64,000 bases of DNA from Cryptomeria japonica (lineage: Eukaryota; Streptophyta; Pinopsida; Cupressales; Cupressaceae), in contig NC_081405.1 in the NCBI RefSeq assembly GCF_030272615.1, forward strand, positions 315,389,041-315,453,040, written 5' to 3'. Below the pieces are notes generated by a model. The model was not told the DNA's origin, did not search any database, and saw only the letters and a program-made list of their open reading frames with translations. Positions 10,000-22,400 of this stretch are shown here, in pieces; positions within the stretch are counted from its first letter, which is position 1, and the number at the start of each line of letters is the position of its first letter. The position numbers and the translations under genes were made by a program.

Positions 10000-12900
10000 G
10001 GGTCATATGGTATCCTAAAGGGTCATATGGTGTCCTAAGGGGTCATATGGTGTTCTATCATGCCCTAAGACACTATATAACCCATTTTAACATCCTAGTA
10101 CATGACATGACCACTTGTGACACCATATGACCCCTCAAGACACAATATGGTGTTGTTAGGGGTCATATGGTGTCCTAAGGGGTCATATGGTGTTGTTAGG
10201 AATCATATGGTGTCCTAATGGGGTCATATTATATTCTATTACCCATTAGGATACCATATGATCCCTTATGACACCATATGACCCCTAACGACACCATATG
10301 GTGTCATTAGGGATCATATGGTGTCCTAAGGGGTCATATGGTGTTGTTAGGGGTCATATGGTGTTATATAACCCCTTAGAACACCATATGGTGTCGTGAG
10401 GGGTCATATGGTTTTGTATGGGATCATATGGTGTCCTAAGGGGACACAGAACACCATATGACCCCTTAGGACACCATATGGCGGTTTTAGGGGTCATAGA
10501 ACACCATATGACCCCTAAGGACACCATATGACCCCTAAGGACACAATATGAGCCCTAATGACACCATATGACCCTTAACGACACCATATGACTCCTTAGG
10601 ACACCATATGGTGGTCTTAAGGGACATATGGTGTCCGAAGAGGTCATAGAACACCATATGACCCCTTATGACACCATATGACCCCTTAAGACACTATATG
10701 ACCCCTAACGACACCATATGGTGTCGTTAGGGGTCATATGGTGTCCCAAGGGGTCATATGGCATCCTAATGGGTCATAGAATACCATATGACCACTTAGG
10801 ACACTATATGACCCCTAATGACACCATATGACCCCTTAGGACACCATATGACCCCTAACGACACCGTATCATGTTCTAAATGGTCATATAGTGTCCTGAG
10901 GGGTCATATGGTTTTCTATCATGCCCTAGGATAATATATAACCCATTTTAACATCCTAGTACATGACATGACCACTTGTGACACCATATAACCCCTAACG
11001 ACACCATATGGTGTCATTAGGGGTCATATGGTGTCGTTAGGGGTCATATGGTGTTATATGACCCCTTAGGACACCATATGACTCCTAAAAACACCATATG
11101 GTGTCCTAAGGGGTCATCTGATGTCATTAGCGATCATATGGTGTTCTATGACCCCTTAGGACACCATATGGTGTCATGAGGGGTCATATGGTTTCCTATG
11201 GGGTCATATGGTGCCCTAAGGGGACATAGAACACCATATGACCCCTTAGGACACCATATGATGTTTTTAGGGGTCATAGGGTGTCTCAAGGGCTCATATA
11301 GTGTCCCAAGGGGTCATAGAACACCATATGACCCCTTAGGACACCATATGTTGTCATTAGGGGTCATATGGTGTCCTAATAGGTCATAGAACATCATATG
11401 ACCCCTTAGGACACCATATGTTGTTGTTAGGGATTATATGGTGTTGTATGGGGTCATATGGTGTCCTAAGGGGTCATAGAATGCCATATGACCCCTTAGG
11501 AAACCATATGACCCCTTAGGACACCATATGGTGACATTAGGGGTCATAAGGTGTCTTAAGGGGTCATAGAACATCATATGACCCTATAGGACACCTTTTG
11601 ACCCCTTAGGACACCATTTGGTGTTGTTAGGGGTCATATGGTGTCCTAAGGGGTTATAGAACACCATATGACCCCATGGGACACCATATGACCTCTAACG
11701 ACACCATATGACCCCTTAGGACACCATATGGTATCATTAGGGGTCATATGGTGTCATGTGGGGTCATGTGGTGTCCTAAGGGGTCATAGAACACCATATG
11801 ATCCCTTATGAAATCATATGACCCCTTAGGAAACCATATGACCCCTTTGGACACCATATGGTGTTGTTAGGGGTCATATGGTGTTCTAAGGGGCCATAAA
11901 ACACCATATGACTCTCTCATATATATTCCTTACTCTCTTATTGTCTCTCTCCATTCTCAAGGTCACCATCTCTCTCTCTCTATTCTTAAGGAGTCATATG
12001 GTGTCATATGACCCCTTAGGACACCATATGACCCCTTATGACACCATATGGTGCCATTATGGGTCGTATGGTGTCCTAAGCGGTCATTAGGTGTCTTATG
12101 ACCCCTTAGGTGTCGTTAGGGGTCATATTGTGTCCTAAGGGGTTATATGGTGTCCTATGAACCCCTAGGACACCATATGTCCCCTTAGGTGTTGTTAGGG
12201 ATCATATTGTGTCCTAAGGGGTCATAGGGTGTCCTATGACCCCTTAGGACACCATATGATCCCATAGGACACCATATGGTATCTTTATGGGTCATATGTT
12301 GTCCTAAGGAGTCATATGGTATCAGATGAAGGATACCATATGGTATTCTTTATGGGTCGTATGGTGTACTAAGGGGTCATATGGTGTTGTATGACCCCTT
12401 AGGACACCATACTGTGTTGTTATGGGCTATATGATGTTTTATGGGGTCATATGGTGTCTGATGACCCCATAAGGGGTCGTTAGTGGTCATATTGTGTCCT
12501 ATGACCCTTTAGGACACCATATGACCCCTTAGGATACAATATGGAGTTGTTATGAGTCGTATGGTGTCTTGAGGGGTCATATGGTGTCTGATGACCCCTT
12601 AGGGCACCATATGACCCCTTAGGATACAATATGGTGTCGTTATGGGTCATATGGTGTAGGATACCATATGAGCCCTCATATGGTGTTTTTATGGGTCATA
12701 TGGTGTCATATTACCCCTTAGGACACCATATGGTGTCATTATGGGTCTTATGGTGTGCTAAGGGGTCATATGGTGTTATATGACCCATTAGGACACCATA
12801 TGGTGTCATTATAGGTCGTATAGTGTGCTAAGGGGTCATATGGTGTCATATAACCCCCTAAGGGGTTGTTAGGGGTCATATTGTGTCCTAAGGAGTTATA

Positions 12901-13431
12901 TTGTGTCTTATGACCCCTTAGGACACCATATAACCCCTTACGACACAATATGGTGTTGTTATGCATCGTACTGTGTCCTAAGGGGTAATATGGTGCCCTA
13001 TGACCCCATAGGACACCATATGACCCCTTAGGTGTCATTAGGGATCATATTGTGTAATAATGGGTCATATGGTATCCTATGACCCCTTAGGACACCATAT
13101 GGTGTCGTTATGGGTTGTATGGTGTCCTCAGGGGTCATATGGTGTCCGATGATCCCTTATGACACCATGTGACCCCTTAGGACACCATATAGTGTCATTC
13201 TGGGTTATATGGTGTCCTAAGGGGTCATATAGTGTTCTATGACCCCTTAGGACACCATATAACCTCTTACATGTCATTAGGGTTCATATTGTGTCCTAAG
13301 GGGTCATATGGTGTCCTATGACCCCTTAAGACACCATATGACCCCTTAGGTGTCGTTAGGGCTCATATTGTGTTCTAAAGGGTCATATGGTGTGTTATGA
13401 CCCCTTAAGACACCATATGACCCCTTACCAC
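10000..13431. repeat. 20-bp satellite with alternating orientation, CATATG core
   Basis: About 3.4 kb made from the 20-bp unit ACACCATATGACCCCTTAGG and its reverse complement, alternating direct runs (for example 10501-10600) and inverted junctions. Each unit carries the self-complementary hexamer CATATG and a CCTNAGG-like string. A small CT-rich intrusion occurs at about 11910-11985. The right arm carries the same satellite at 20938-21515. Open frames here are meaningless. Confidence 0.9.
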
Positions 13432-13436
13432 ACCAT

Positions 13437-14970
13437 TGATAACTCAATGATGAACTGATAGTACTAACCCAGTACTGAGAGGGGGGGGGTGAATCAGTAT
13501 AGGCAAAAATATAGTCCTAAACCAGTCTGACAGCAAACACTTCAAATGACTAGCAAACAGTGACACCGGTTTCAAACAGAGTGCAACCGATAAAGCTAAG
13601 AATGTCTAAGACAAGCATTAACCGGTTACTCACTTAGCTTTTCACTCAACTCAAGACTACCCTATCATTTCACCCTTATGCATAAACAGGTAATCTATCA
13701 TCAGATCATAATAATAGCTACTTCAACATGTTTTATTGACAAGCATAAAACACATAACCATCATATGCTTGACAGACAATAACAAAGCATCACAAGATAA
13801 AAGCATCACACATGACACACATATTTTTCATGTGGAAACCCAACTGGGAAAAACCATGGTGGGGATGAATACCCACAAGCTATTTTTGAACTCTTTAGAA
13901 GTCCGCTCTGTTAGGAGCCTTGTCCGATTAGAGACATTACAATAGGTTCTGCTAGGAACCGATCCTGTTAGAGATCACCCGATTAAGGGATGGCTACAAT
14001 ACTTGGTTAAGGGTTAAACCATGTTAAAGGTTACCTTGTTAGAGGATTTCAAGAACTCAATAGCTAAAGGATTTCGAACTCAATAGCTTTGAATTACCCT
14101 GTTAAAGGATTTACAGCAAGCCGGTTAAGGCTATCCTATTAAGGGATTTTCCAACTGTTAAGGTGGTTAGAGATCAACAGGTATTACAATGATCTAGTAA
14201 CAGCACTCAATGCCAATGCAGATCCACTTAAGCTCCTCTTCACCTTCTGCACTTACACTCTGCAGGTATCACTTCTCTCCTTTTGGTCTAGCAAGAATCA
14301 CGTATCCCTTCTCTTGGATACACACACACAACTTTTGCCACAACTTTAGAAAGAATCACAACATTGACCTTATAGGAAAACAGTTAGGTCAATAGCATAA
14401 ACCCTAAACCCTAAACCTATTAGGTTAAGGAATTCAAATGGTTCAATCCTGACCATTGAGCACACTGCATTAAATGCAGCAGTTCTTGATCCAATCTCAA
14501 GACATTCTCCATCATCCATTTCCACCGATTTTGTGGCGGTTGGTAACCCATCACATGTTATCACCATTTTACAGACTTCTCACATTCCCGAGGTAGATAG
14601 GAACAATCTTCTTCATGCAAGATCCTTCAAGCGCACAAAGGCTTACATGGCAACATGATCTGTTCTTTGTTATCATGCTAATTCATTGCACACAGTCACC
14701 GATTGAGCCACACAGGCTTGAAGCACTTCAACTGGAAACCCTAAAGTTGAGACTACCAACCAGTAGTCATACAATGCTTCCATGTGCCGGTTCCCATAAC
14801 CATATGCCGATTCACCTTGAACAAGCACACCGCTTCACTTTGGCACAAATGTCGGTTCACAGTGTTATATCGGTTCTCTCATATGCTGGTTCTCACCTCT
14901 TCAACATATTGACATCAATGACAACATACAATGTCATTATGTCCTCATACCGGTTCACATAATACCAACA
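13437..14970 (-). repeat. 3' LTR of the copia element
   Basis: 1534 bp. On the plus strand it begins TGATAACTCAATGATGAACT and ends CATAATACCAACA; on the minus strand it starts TGTTGGTATTATG and ends TTGAGTTATCA. It contains the C/T run (GGGGGGGG on the plus strand near 13480) next to the LTR 3' end, seen in the other copia LTRs here. Confidence 0.92.
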
Positions 14971-14984
14971 ATCTCCCCCTTTGG
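14971..14984 (-). other. Polypurine tract of the copia element
   Basis: The minus strand reads CCAAAGGGGGAGAT immediately before the 3' LTR start TGTTGG. Similar tracts recur at about 15031, 15070 and 15130, so the 3' untranslated region has several purine runs. Confidence 0.8.
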
Positions 14985-15213
14985 TATTGATGGCAATATA
15001 CAAAGATATCTCTCTGTTTCACATCTTCTCCCCCAATTTTTGCAGATATCTTCTTCACTTCACATCTTCTCCCCCTTTGACAACAATGCCAAAGTGGAGG
15101 CACAAGCTTCCCTGTTCCATTATGTTGCTCCCCCTAAGGAGTAGCATCCTTCAACACATCAATCCAAAATAAATTTGACTATGCAATACCTGAATGATGT
15201 GGAGCATATGCTT

Positions 15214-16845
15214 TTAGTTTACCTCCTGAAGGGGCAACATACCTAATTCACCTCTTAAGTACAAAAATGTAATCTTTGGGAGAGGCTTGGTGAATATGTT
15301 TGCTAACTGCTCCTTACTGGAAACATGTTCCAGTGCAATCTCTTTGTTCTGAACCTTTTCCATTAAGAAATGATACTTAAGCTCAAAGTGCTTGGTTCTA
15401 GAATGTAAAACCGGATTCTTGGAGATATTAATTGCACTAGTATTGTCAAAAAATATACTTATCGGTTCAGATACAAGAACTTTGAAGCCATTTAATACAT
15501 GCTTCATCCAAATTGTTTGAGTGCAGTTCATGAAAGCTGCAACATACTCTACTCCCATTGTAGACTGAGAGATACAACTCTGCTTCTTACTCATCCATGA
15601 GACCAGTCTACCACCAAGAAAGAATGCACCACCGATTGTGCTTTTCCGGTCATCTATATTGCCTGCCCAATCAGCATCTGTGTATACTTTCAAGTTGAAA
15701 TCCTTTCTATCAGGATACCACAATCCATAGTCAACAGTTCTCTTCAGATACCTAAGAACTCGCTTGACTGCAACCAAGTGAGATTCTCTTGGGCTTTTCT
15801 GGAATCTTGCGGTAATGCCAACTGCATGTGCAATATCTAGTCTATTATGCACTACATAATGCAACTTACCAATCATTGATCGGTATTCCTTCTCATCAAC
15901 CAATTCTAAGTCATCTTCTTTAGATATTTTACAACTGGTCACCATCGGAGTACCAACCGGTTTGCTATCTTCCATGCCAAAGGTCTTCAACACCTCTTTG
16001 ACATACTTGGACTGAGTGATAAAGATTCCATCCTTCATCTGCTGGATCTGCAGTCCAATGAAAAATTTAATCTCCCTTATGAGTGACATTTCAAACTCTT
16101 TCTTCATCTCATCTGCAAACTCATGACTCATCTTGTCATCTCCACCAAAGATAATGTCATCAACAAAGACCTCACAGATCAGGATCTGATCTCCTTTAGA
16201 CTTCAAGTAGATATTACTATCTTCACTTGTTATCTCAAATCCAATCTTCACAAGATGGGAATGCAAACGTTCATACCATGCCCTAGGTGCCTGCTTTAGT
16301 CCATATAAGGCTTTATGTAGCCTACATACCATGTCACTATCTTCAGATAGGAAAAACCCATCTGGATGCTCAATATACACCTCCTCTTCAAGTACACCAT
16401 TTAGGAATGCAGATTTTACATCCATTTGATATACCTTGAAGCCTTTAAAAGCTGCATATGCAAGAAGCATATGAACTCCTTCCAATCTACCTACAGGAGC
16501 AAAGGTTTCTCCATAGTCTTCTCCTTTTTCTTGAGCACATCCTTTGCACACTAATCGGGCTTTGTTTCTAATCATTGTTCCATCCTCATTCATCTTATTT
16601 CTGAAGACCCATTTGGTACCAATGACATTTTTATGCTCTGGTCTGGGTACCAAAGACCATGTACCATTTTTCTCTATCTGGTCAAGTTCCTCTTCCATTG
16701 CCTTGATCCAGTCTTCATCTTTATGTGCATCTTTGAATGTTTTAGGCTCAAATTCAGAGATCATACATGAGTTTTCTCTGACCTTTCTTCTTGTAAGGAT
16801 TCCTGCATCCTTATCTCCTATGATTTGCTTAGGATCATGATTCAT
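15214..16845 (-). pseudogene. Copia reverse transcriptase and RNase H
   Basis: A 543-codon open piece of the copia polyprotein. It starts in the integrase-RT linker and shows the RT motifs WSLVPRPEHKNVIGTKWVF, YQMDVKSAFLNG, ALYGLKQAPRAWYERL and FVDD (active-site aspartates at about residues 228-229, from 16157-16174). The RNase H domain follows with VYTDADWAGN near residue 390 and SKKQSCISQSTMGVEY, and ends KHFELKYHFL...IFTKPLPK. All catalytic motifs are present, but a stop separates it from the integrase frame upstream, so the polyprotein cannot be made as one chain. The Met is not a natural start. Confidence 0.92.
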
Positions 16846-16878
16846 CTTGACATACCGAGGAATGGTCTTGATAGATTC

Positions 16879-17673
16879 CTATTGCTTTTCTTCTTCATCC
16901 TCATCTCCATCAGCATCAGCATCTACATTTGTCAGTGTAGAAACATTGTTACTGGTACTCGGTTGGCTGTCAACCGATTCTGAGAAGGTTGCAACCGGTT
17001 CCGAGAAGGTTGCAACCGGTTCGTTTACCGCTTGCTCACTATCGGTTTCCTCAGTGTTCTCAAAGGTTTCATCAACTCTTAGATTGATGCTTTCCATAAT
17101 TCTCTGGGTCCTATTGTTGAAACACTTTAGAGCTATGCTCTTTGTGGAATATCCTAGGAATATTCCCTCATCACATTTCGCATCAAAATTGCTCTGGTGT
17201 TCACTCCTCTTGATGCAACATTTGCTACCAAACACTCTAAAGTAGCTGACCACAAGTGTCTTACTGGTCCAATACTCGTAAGGATTTTCATCCTTACCTT
17301 TCTTGATGAGTACCCGGTTCATTGTGTAGACTGTAGTGCTCACCGCTTCTCTCCAAAAGGTGTGAGCTACCTTTCCTTGAATCAACATGGTTCTAGCTGC
17401 TTCAACCATAGTCCGGTTATTCCTCTCTACTAGGCCATTCTGTTGTGGAGTCCGAGGGGCAGACAATTGCCTCTTGATGCCATGTTCTTCACAGTACTTG
17501 TTGAATTCACCGGAAGTGAATTCCCCTCCTTGATCAGTTCTTAGGCACTTGATCCTTTTACTGCTTTCCTTCTCCACTAATGCTCTAAAAGCTTTGAACT
17601 TTACAAAGGCTTCAGACTTGTCTTTCAAGAATGTGACCCACATCATTCTGGAGAAGTCATTAGTGAGAATCAT
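16879..17673 (-). pseudogene. Copia integrase core
   Basis: 264 codons. The DDE catalytic residues are visible in LTNDFSRMMW, LRTDQGGEFTSGEF and PQQNGLVERNN. The GKR-type C-terminal region leads into a Ser/Glu/Asp-rich linker with a duplicated EPVATFSEPVATFSE block. A stop precedes it (after RSV at about 17690) and another closes it at 16879, both in-frame interruptions of one original polyprotein. The zinc-binding part is in the preceding segment. Confidence 0.9.
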
Positions 17674-17778
17674 GAAGTACCTATCACCCTACACACTTCT
17701 AGTTTTCATAGGACCACACAAATCAGTATGCACAAGATCAAGAAAGTTGTCAACAGTGAAAGATTTACCTTTAAAGGT

Positions 17779-18429
17779 TTAGGAAGACATTTTCCCCAAT
17801 TGACACTCTTTGCACAAGGTATTATCTAGTTTTCTTAGCACCGGTAACCCTCTAACTGCCTTGATCTTACTAGCCTTCACAATGTTATCAAAGTTTACAT
17901 GGTAGAGTCTCCTATGCCATATCCAACTATCATCAAATTTGGTCATAAGACATGTACTTATATTTGCATTCAGATGAAATAGGTTACCTTTGGTCTGCAT
18001 GTCAGTGGCCACCAATTCACCATTCTTTCCTTTGATTCTGCAAACTCCATTATTGAATTCCAGAGTGAGGCCAATGTCATTCAGCTGGGCAACACTCAAA
18101 AGGTTATGTCTAAGACCATCAACCCAATACACATTGTTAGCACTACTCTTTCCATTCAGAGAGATGGACCCTTTGCCTTTGACCATGCATGGTGCATCAT
18201 TTCCAAAGCGAACCACACCACCATCATACTCCTCCAAGGATAGAAACTTGCTCCGGTCACCAGTCATATGGTGAGAACAACCACTGTCAATGATCCACTC
18301 ATTGGAATTATCAAACCGGGAGACAAGAGCCTTCTTGTCTAACACATCTTCCTTGAAAGCAACAAACATAATATCTTCATTTTCTTCATCCTCTAATTCT
18401 TCATCTGTGACACCTTCATCAACTACCAC
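17779..18429 (-). pseudogene. Copia protease and integrase zinc-binding region
   Basis: 216 codons. WIIDSGCSHHMTG is the aspartic protease active site (DSG). The chain continues to the integrase HHCC module: WHRRLYHVN gives the histidines and CKECQLGKMSS the cysteines. It ends at an in-frame stop after KMSS. Upstream it is continuous with the second half of the gag zinc knuckle. It would act in polyprotein processing and DNA integration; this copy is interrupted. Confidence 0.9.
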
Positions 18430-19333
18430 AAAATAGTTTCTCCAGTTTCCTCCTTTGAATTTCTTGAACCTTTCCGGTTTGTCCTTGTTGTCGCCATTAG
18501 GACAGTTTACAGCAATATGTCCTATCTGGGTTACAAGAAAAGCATTTCAAAGGTAGCTTACCTCTGTATTTGTTGGTTCCTTTAGGAAGTTTCCTAGAAA
18601 GGAGAGCTTCAAATGCCATCAGAATCTCCTCATCATCCATTTCTCTACCCTGTCTTGGTTCACAACTAGTGCTAGCTTCTTTTCCTTTTCTGGATGGTAC
18701 TGTAGAAGCTTTAAAAGCTGATTCAGTCTTTTGAACACTGCCATTGAAACTATTTAGCTCATAGGCTGTCAACATTGCAATGATGGATTCTAGGGATACC
18801 TTAGTCTTGTCTATTGATCTTAGCTCCTGAATAGCAGCAACCCTTATTGCATAGACCGGCAATAGGGATCTTAGGACTTTGCTAACCACAGTGGAATCTT
18901 CTATTTTACCACCTGCACTCTTGATATCTCCAACAATTGTTTTGATTCTTATTCCATACTATTGAATGGTCTCACCTTCAACCATCCGCATATCTTCAAA
19001 CTTCCCTCTAAGGCTTTCTTCCTTAGCATGTTATACATGCTCATCACCGCCATAGATATTTTCAAGAGTATCCCATACCTCTTTGGGATTTACCATATCC
19101 TGAACATCAATAAACTCAATGTCAGATAAACTACTAATTAGGGCTTCCATGACTTGCCCATTCTCCTACATCTCTCTCTTTTGGTCATCGGTGAGAGTAC
19201 CGGTAGGAGCAACATAGGCATTCTCAACATAGCTCCAGTGTTGAGCACCCATGCTTCTGATGTATATTTTCATTCTATCTTTCCATATACTGAAATTTTC
19301 TCTGTTAAACTTTGGACCTTCCCTTTTCATCAT
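18430..19333 (-). pseudogene. Copia gag with zinc knuckle
   Basis: Read from an ATG at 19331-19333. N-terminal gag with FSIWKDRMKIYIRSMG, VWDTLENIYGG and LRSLLPVYAIRV, matching the UBN2-type copia gag fold. Three in-frame stops fall in the first half. The CCHC knuckle near 18510-18545 is split by a single-base frameshift: CFSC in one frame, GHIAVNC in the next. Expected role: particle formation and RNA packaging in the cytoplasm. Confidence 0.85.
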
Positions 19334-19390
19334 TAGACTAGGATCTTTACCTCAAGCGGTTAAGCTTATAGCACAGAGGACCTGGAGGAT

Positions 19391-19403
19391 GCTCTAATAC
19401 CAA
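19391..19403 (-). other. Primer-binding site of the copia element
   Basis: The minus strand reads TTGGTATTAGAGC directly after the 5' LTR, one change from the TTGGTATCAGAGC site complementary to initiator Met-tRNA and typical of plant copia elements. Confidence 0.85.
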
Positions 19404-19404
19404 T

Positions 19405-20937
19405 TGATAACTCAATGATGAACTGATAGTACTAACCCGATACTAAGAGGGGGGGGTGAATCAGTACAGGCAAAAATACAGTCCTAAACTTGTCTGACAG
19501 CAAACACTTCAAATGACTGGCAAACAGTGACACCGGTTTGAAACAGAGTGCAACCAATAAAGCTAAGAATGTCTAAGACAAGCATTAACCGATTACTCAC
19601 TTAGCTTTTCACTCAACTCAAGACTACCCTATCGTTTCACCCTTATTCATAAACAAGTAATCTATCATCAGATCATAATAACAGCTAGTTCAACATGTTT
19701 TATTGACAAGCATAAAACACATAACCATCATATGCTTGACAGACAATAGCAAAGCATCACAAGATAAAAGCATCACACATGACACACATATTTTTCACGT
19801 GGAAACCCAACTGGGAAAAACCACGGTGGGGATGAATACCCACAAGCTATTTTTTAACTCTTTAAAAGTCCACTTTGTTAGGAGCCTTGTCCGGTTAGAG
19901 ACATTACAATAGGTTCTGCTAGGAACCGATCCTGTTAGAGATCACCCGATTAAGGGATGGCTACAATACCTGGTTCAGGGTTAAACCATGTTAAAGGTTA
20001 CCTTGTTAGAGGATTTCAAGAACTCAATAGCTAAAGGATTTCGAACTCAATAGCTTTGAATTACCCTGTTAAAGGATTTACAGCAAGCCGGTTAAGGCTA
20101 CCCTGTTAAGGGATTTTCCAACTGTTGAGGTGGTTAGAGATCAATAGGTATTACAATGATCTAGTAACAACACTCAATGCCAATGCAGATCCGCTTAAGC
20201 TTATCTTCACCTTCTGCACTTACACTCTACAGGTATCACTTCTCTCCTTTTGGTCTGGCAAGAATCACGTATCCCTTCTCTTGGATACACACACACAACT
20301 TTTGCCAACAACTTTAGAAAGAATCACAACATCGACCTTATAGGAAAACAGTTAGGTCGGTAGCATAAACCCTAAACCCTAAACCTGTTAGGTTAAGGAA
20401 TTCAAATGGTTCAATCCTGACCATTGAGCACACTGCATTAAATGCAGCAGTTCTTGATCCAATCTCAAGACATTCTCCATCGTCCATTTCCACCGATTTT
20501 GTGGCGACTGATAACCCATCACATGTTATCATCATTTTACAGACTTCTCACATTCCCGAGGTAGATAGGAACAATCTTCTTCATGCAAGATCCTTCAAGC
20601 ACACAAGGTTTACATGGCAACATGATCTGTTCTTTGTTATCATGCTCACTCATCACACAAAGTCACTAATTGAGCCACACAAGCTTGAAGCACTTCAACT
20701 AGAAACCCTAAAGTTGAGACTACCAACCGGTAGTCATACAACACTTCCATATGTCGGTTCCCATAACCATATGTTGGTTCACCTTGAACAAGCACACAAC
20801 TTCACTTTGGCACAAATGTTGGTTCACAGTGTTATACTGGTTCTCTCATATGTCGGTTCTCACGTCTTCAGCATATTGATATCAATGACAACATACAATG
20901 TCATTATGTCCTCATACTGGTTCACATAATGCCAACA
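19405..20937 (-). repeat. 5' LTR of the copia element
   Basis: 1533 bp partner of 13437-14970. Plus-strand start TGATAACTCAATGATGAACT, end CATAATGCCAACA. Differences from the partner are scattered substitutions and a shortened G run. Confidence 0.92.
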
Positions 20938-21515
20938 ACCATATAGTGTCAATATGGGTCATATGGTGTCCTCAGGGGTCATCAGGTGTCTTGTGACCCC
21001 TTAGGACACCATATGGTGTTGTTATGGGTCGTATGGTGTCCTAAGGGGTTATGTGGTGTCCTATGACATGTTAGGATACCATATGATATTGTTATGGGTT
21101 GTATGGTGTCCTAAGAGGTCATATGGTGTCCTATGACCCCTTAGGACATCATATGACCCCTTAGGACACCATATGACCCATTAGGTGTCATTAGGGGTCA
21201 TATTGTATCCTAAGGGGTCATATGGTGTCCTATGACCATTTAGGACACCATATGACCCCTGAGGACACCATATGACCCATTAGGTGTCATTAGGGGTCAT
21301 ATTGTATCCTAAGAGATCATATGGTGTCCTATGACCAATTAAGACACCATATGACCCCTGAGAACATCATATGGTGTTGTTATGGGTTGTATTGTGTCCT
21401 AAGGTGTCATATGGTGTGCCCTTAGGGCCCCATATGACTCCTTAGGTGTTGTCAGGGGTCATATGGTGTCTTGTGACCCTTTAGAACACCACTTGGTGTT
21501 GTTGTGGGTCGTATG
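20938..21515. repeat. 20-bp CATATG satellite, right part
   Basis: Continuation of the array at 10000-13431 after the copia insertion, again mixing ACCATATGACCCCTTAGG and its complement. It passes at about 21515 into the GA-rich arm. Confidence 0.88.
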
Positions 21516-22400
21516 TTAAGGAGGAGGGGGAGAGAGATAGAGAGGAAGAGAGAGAACTATAGAGGGGACATATAGATAGGCAAGAGACCTAGATTTCAAG
21601 AGAGGAATGAGAAAGATAGAGGGGGATAAAGAGAGGTGGGTAACGAGACCTATATGCAAAGGCAGATAAGTGGAGAAGAAGGGAGGGAGAAACCTAGAGA
21701 GGGGAGAGAGGGTGGGTTGGAGAGTTAATGAACTAGACAATGAAGAGAGAGAATAACAGAGGAAGAGAGATAATGAGAGAGTGGGGGAAGGATATATAAA
21801 TGGAGAGGAGAAGAAAGGAAGGGAGAGATCGAGAGAGGGAAGGGAGAGAGAAGAGAAGAGATAGAAGAACAAAGAGATGAGTAAGAGGGGATGGATGGAG
21901 AGGTAGAAATGGAGGGAGCGAGAGACCTAGAGAATGCGGAGATGGATCTAGGTTTGGAGAGAGAGAAGAGAGGGAGAGTGTTCATAAATAGATAGGGGCA
22001 AGGGAAAAGGAGAGAAAGGTGGAGAGGGAGGGAGATAACTAGAGGGTGGACAATTAGATAAGTGAGAAACCTAGAGGGGGAGAGAGAGGTGGGTAATAAT
22101 ATAGGGAGGGAGAGGTAGTGAGGTGAATAGGGAGGGAAGGAGAGCCCTATATATGGAGAGAGAGAGAGGATAGAAGGGATCGGTAGTGAACAAGAGAAAC
22201 GAGTGGGAGGGGAGAGAAATAATAAGAGAGTGAGAGAGAAGAGAGAGGAAGGGAGTCAAGGATATAAATTAGGGTACAAGGAAGAGATGAAAGGTAAAGA
22301 GGGTGGGATATACCTAGAGAAGGGAGAGAGAAGTGAGAGAGAAAAGAGATGGAGAAAGATAGGTGTAGAGTTTAGGGAAGATAAAGATAGTGAGATACGG
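21516..22400. repeat. Polypurine low-complexity tract (right arm)
   Basis: GGGAGAGAGA-type sequence that, read on the minus strand, has the same CTCTCTCCCTCC and CTAGGTCTCTC strings as 8360-9995. It is about half as long as the left tract. No gene. Confidence 0.85.

Larger units (their letters stand above)
13437..20937 (-). mobile_element. Nearly complete Ty1/copia retrotransposon, minus strand
   Basis: 7501 bp with two LTRs (13437-14970 and 19405-20937), flanked by a perfect 5-bp duplication ACCAT (13432-13436 and 20938-20942) in the 20-bp satellite. On the minus strand the order is 5' LTR, primer-binding site, gag, protease, integrase, RT, RNase H, polypurine tract, 3' LTR, which is the copia order. 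Over the first ~200 bp the LTRs differ at about 6% of positions by eye, so the insertion is not very recent. A frameshift and several stops interrupt gag-pol. Confidence 0.95.

Noticed and set aside
11198-13038. Open frames inside the 20-bp satellite
   Set aside because: They only translate the repeat unit and change with its orientation.
10000-13431. Regular ~20-bp repeats considered as a CRISPR-like array
   Set aside because: The repeats abut directly, occur in both orientations and have no unique spacers; the context is a plant transposon.
13437-20937. Open frames on the plus strand within the copia element and its LTRs
   Set aside because: They oppose the clear minus-strand gag-pol frames or lie in both LTRs; no homology features.
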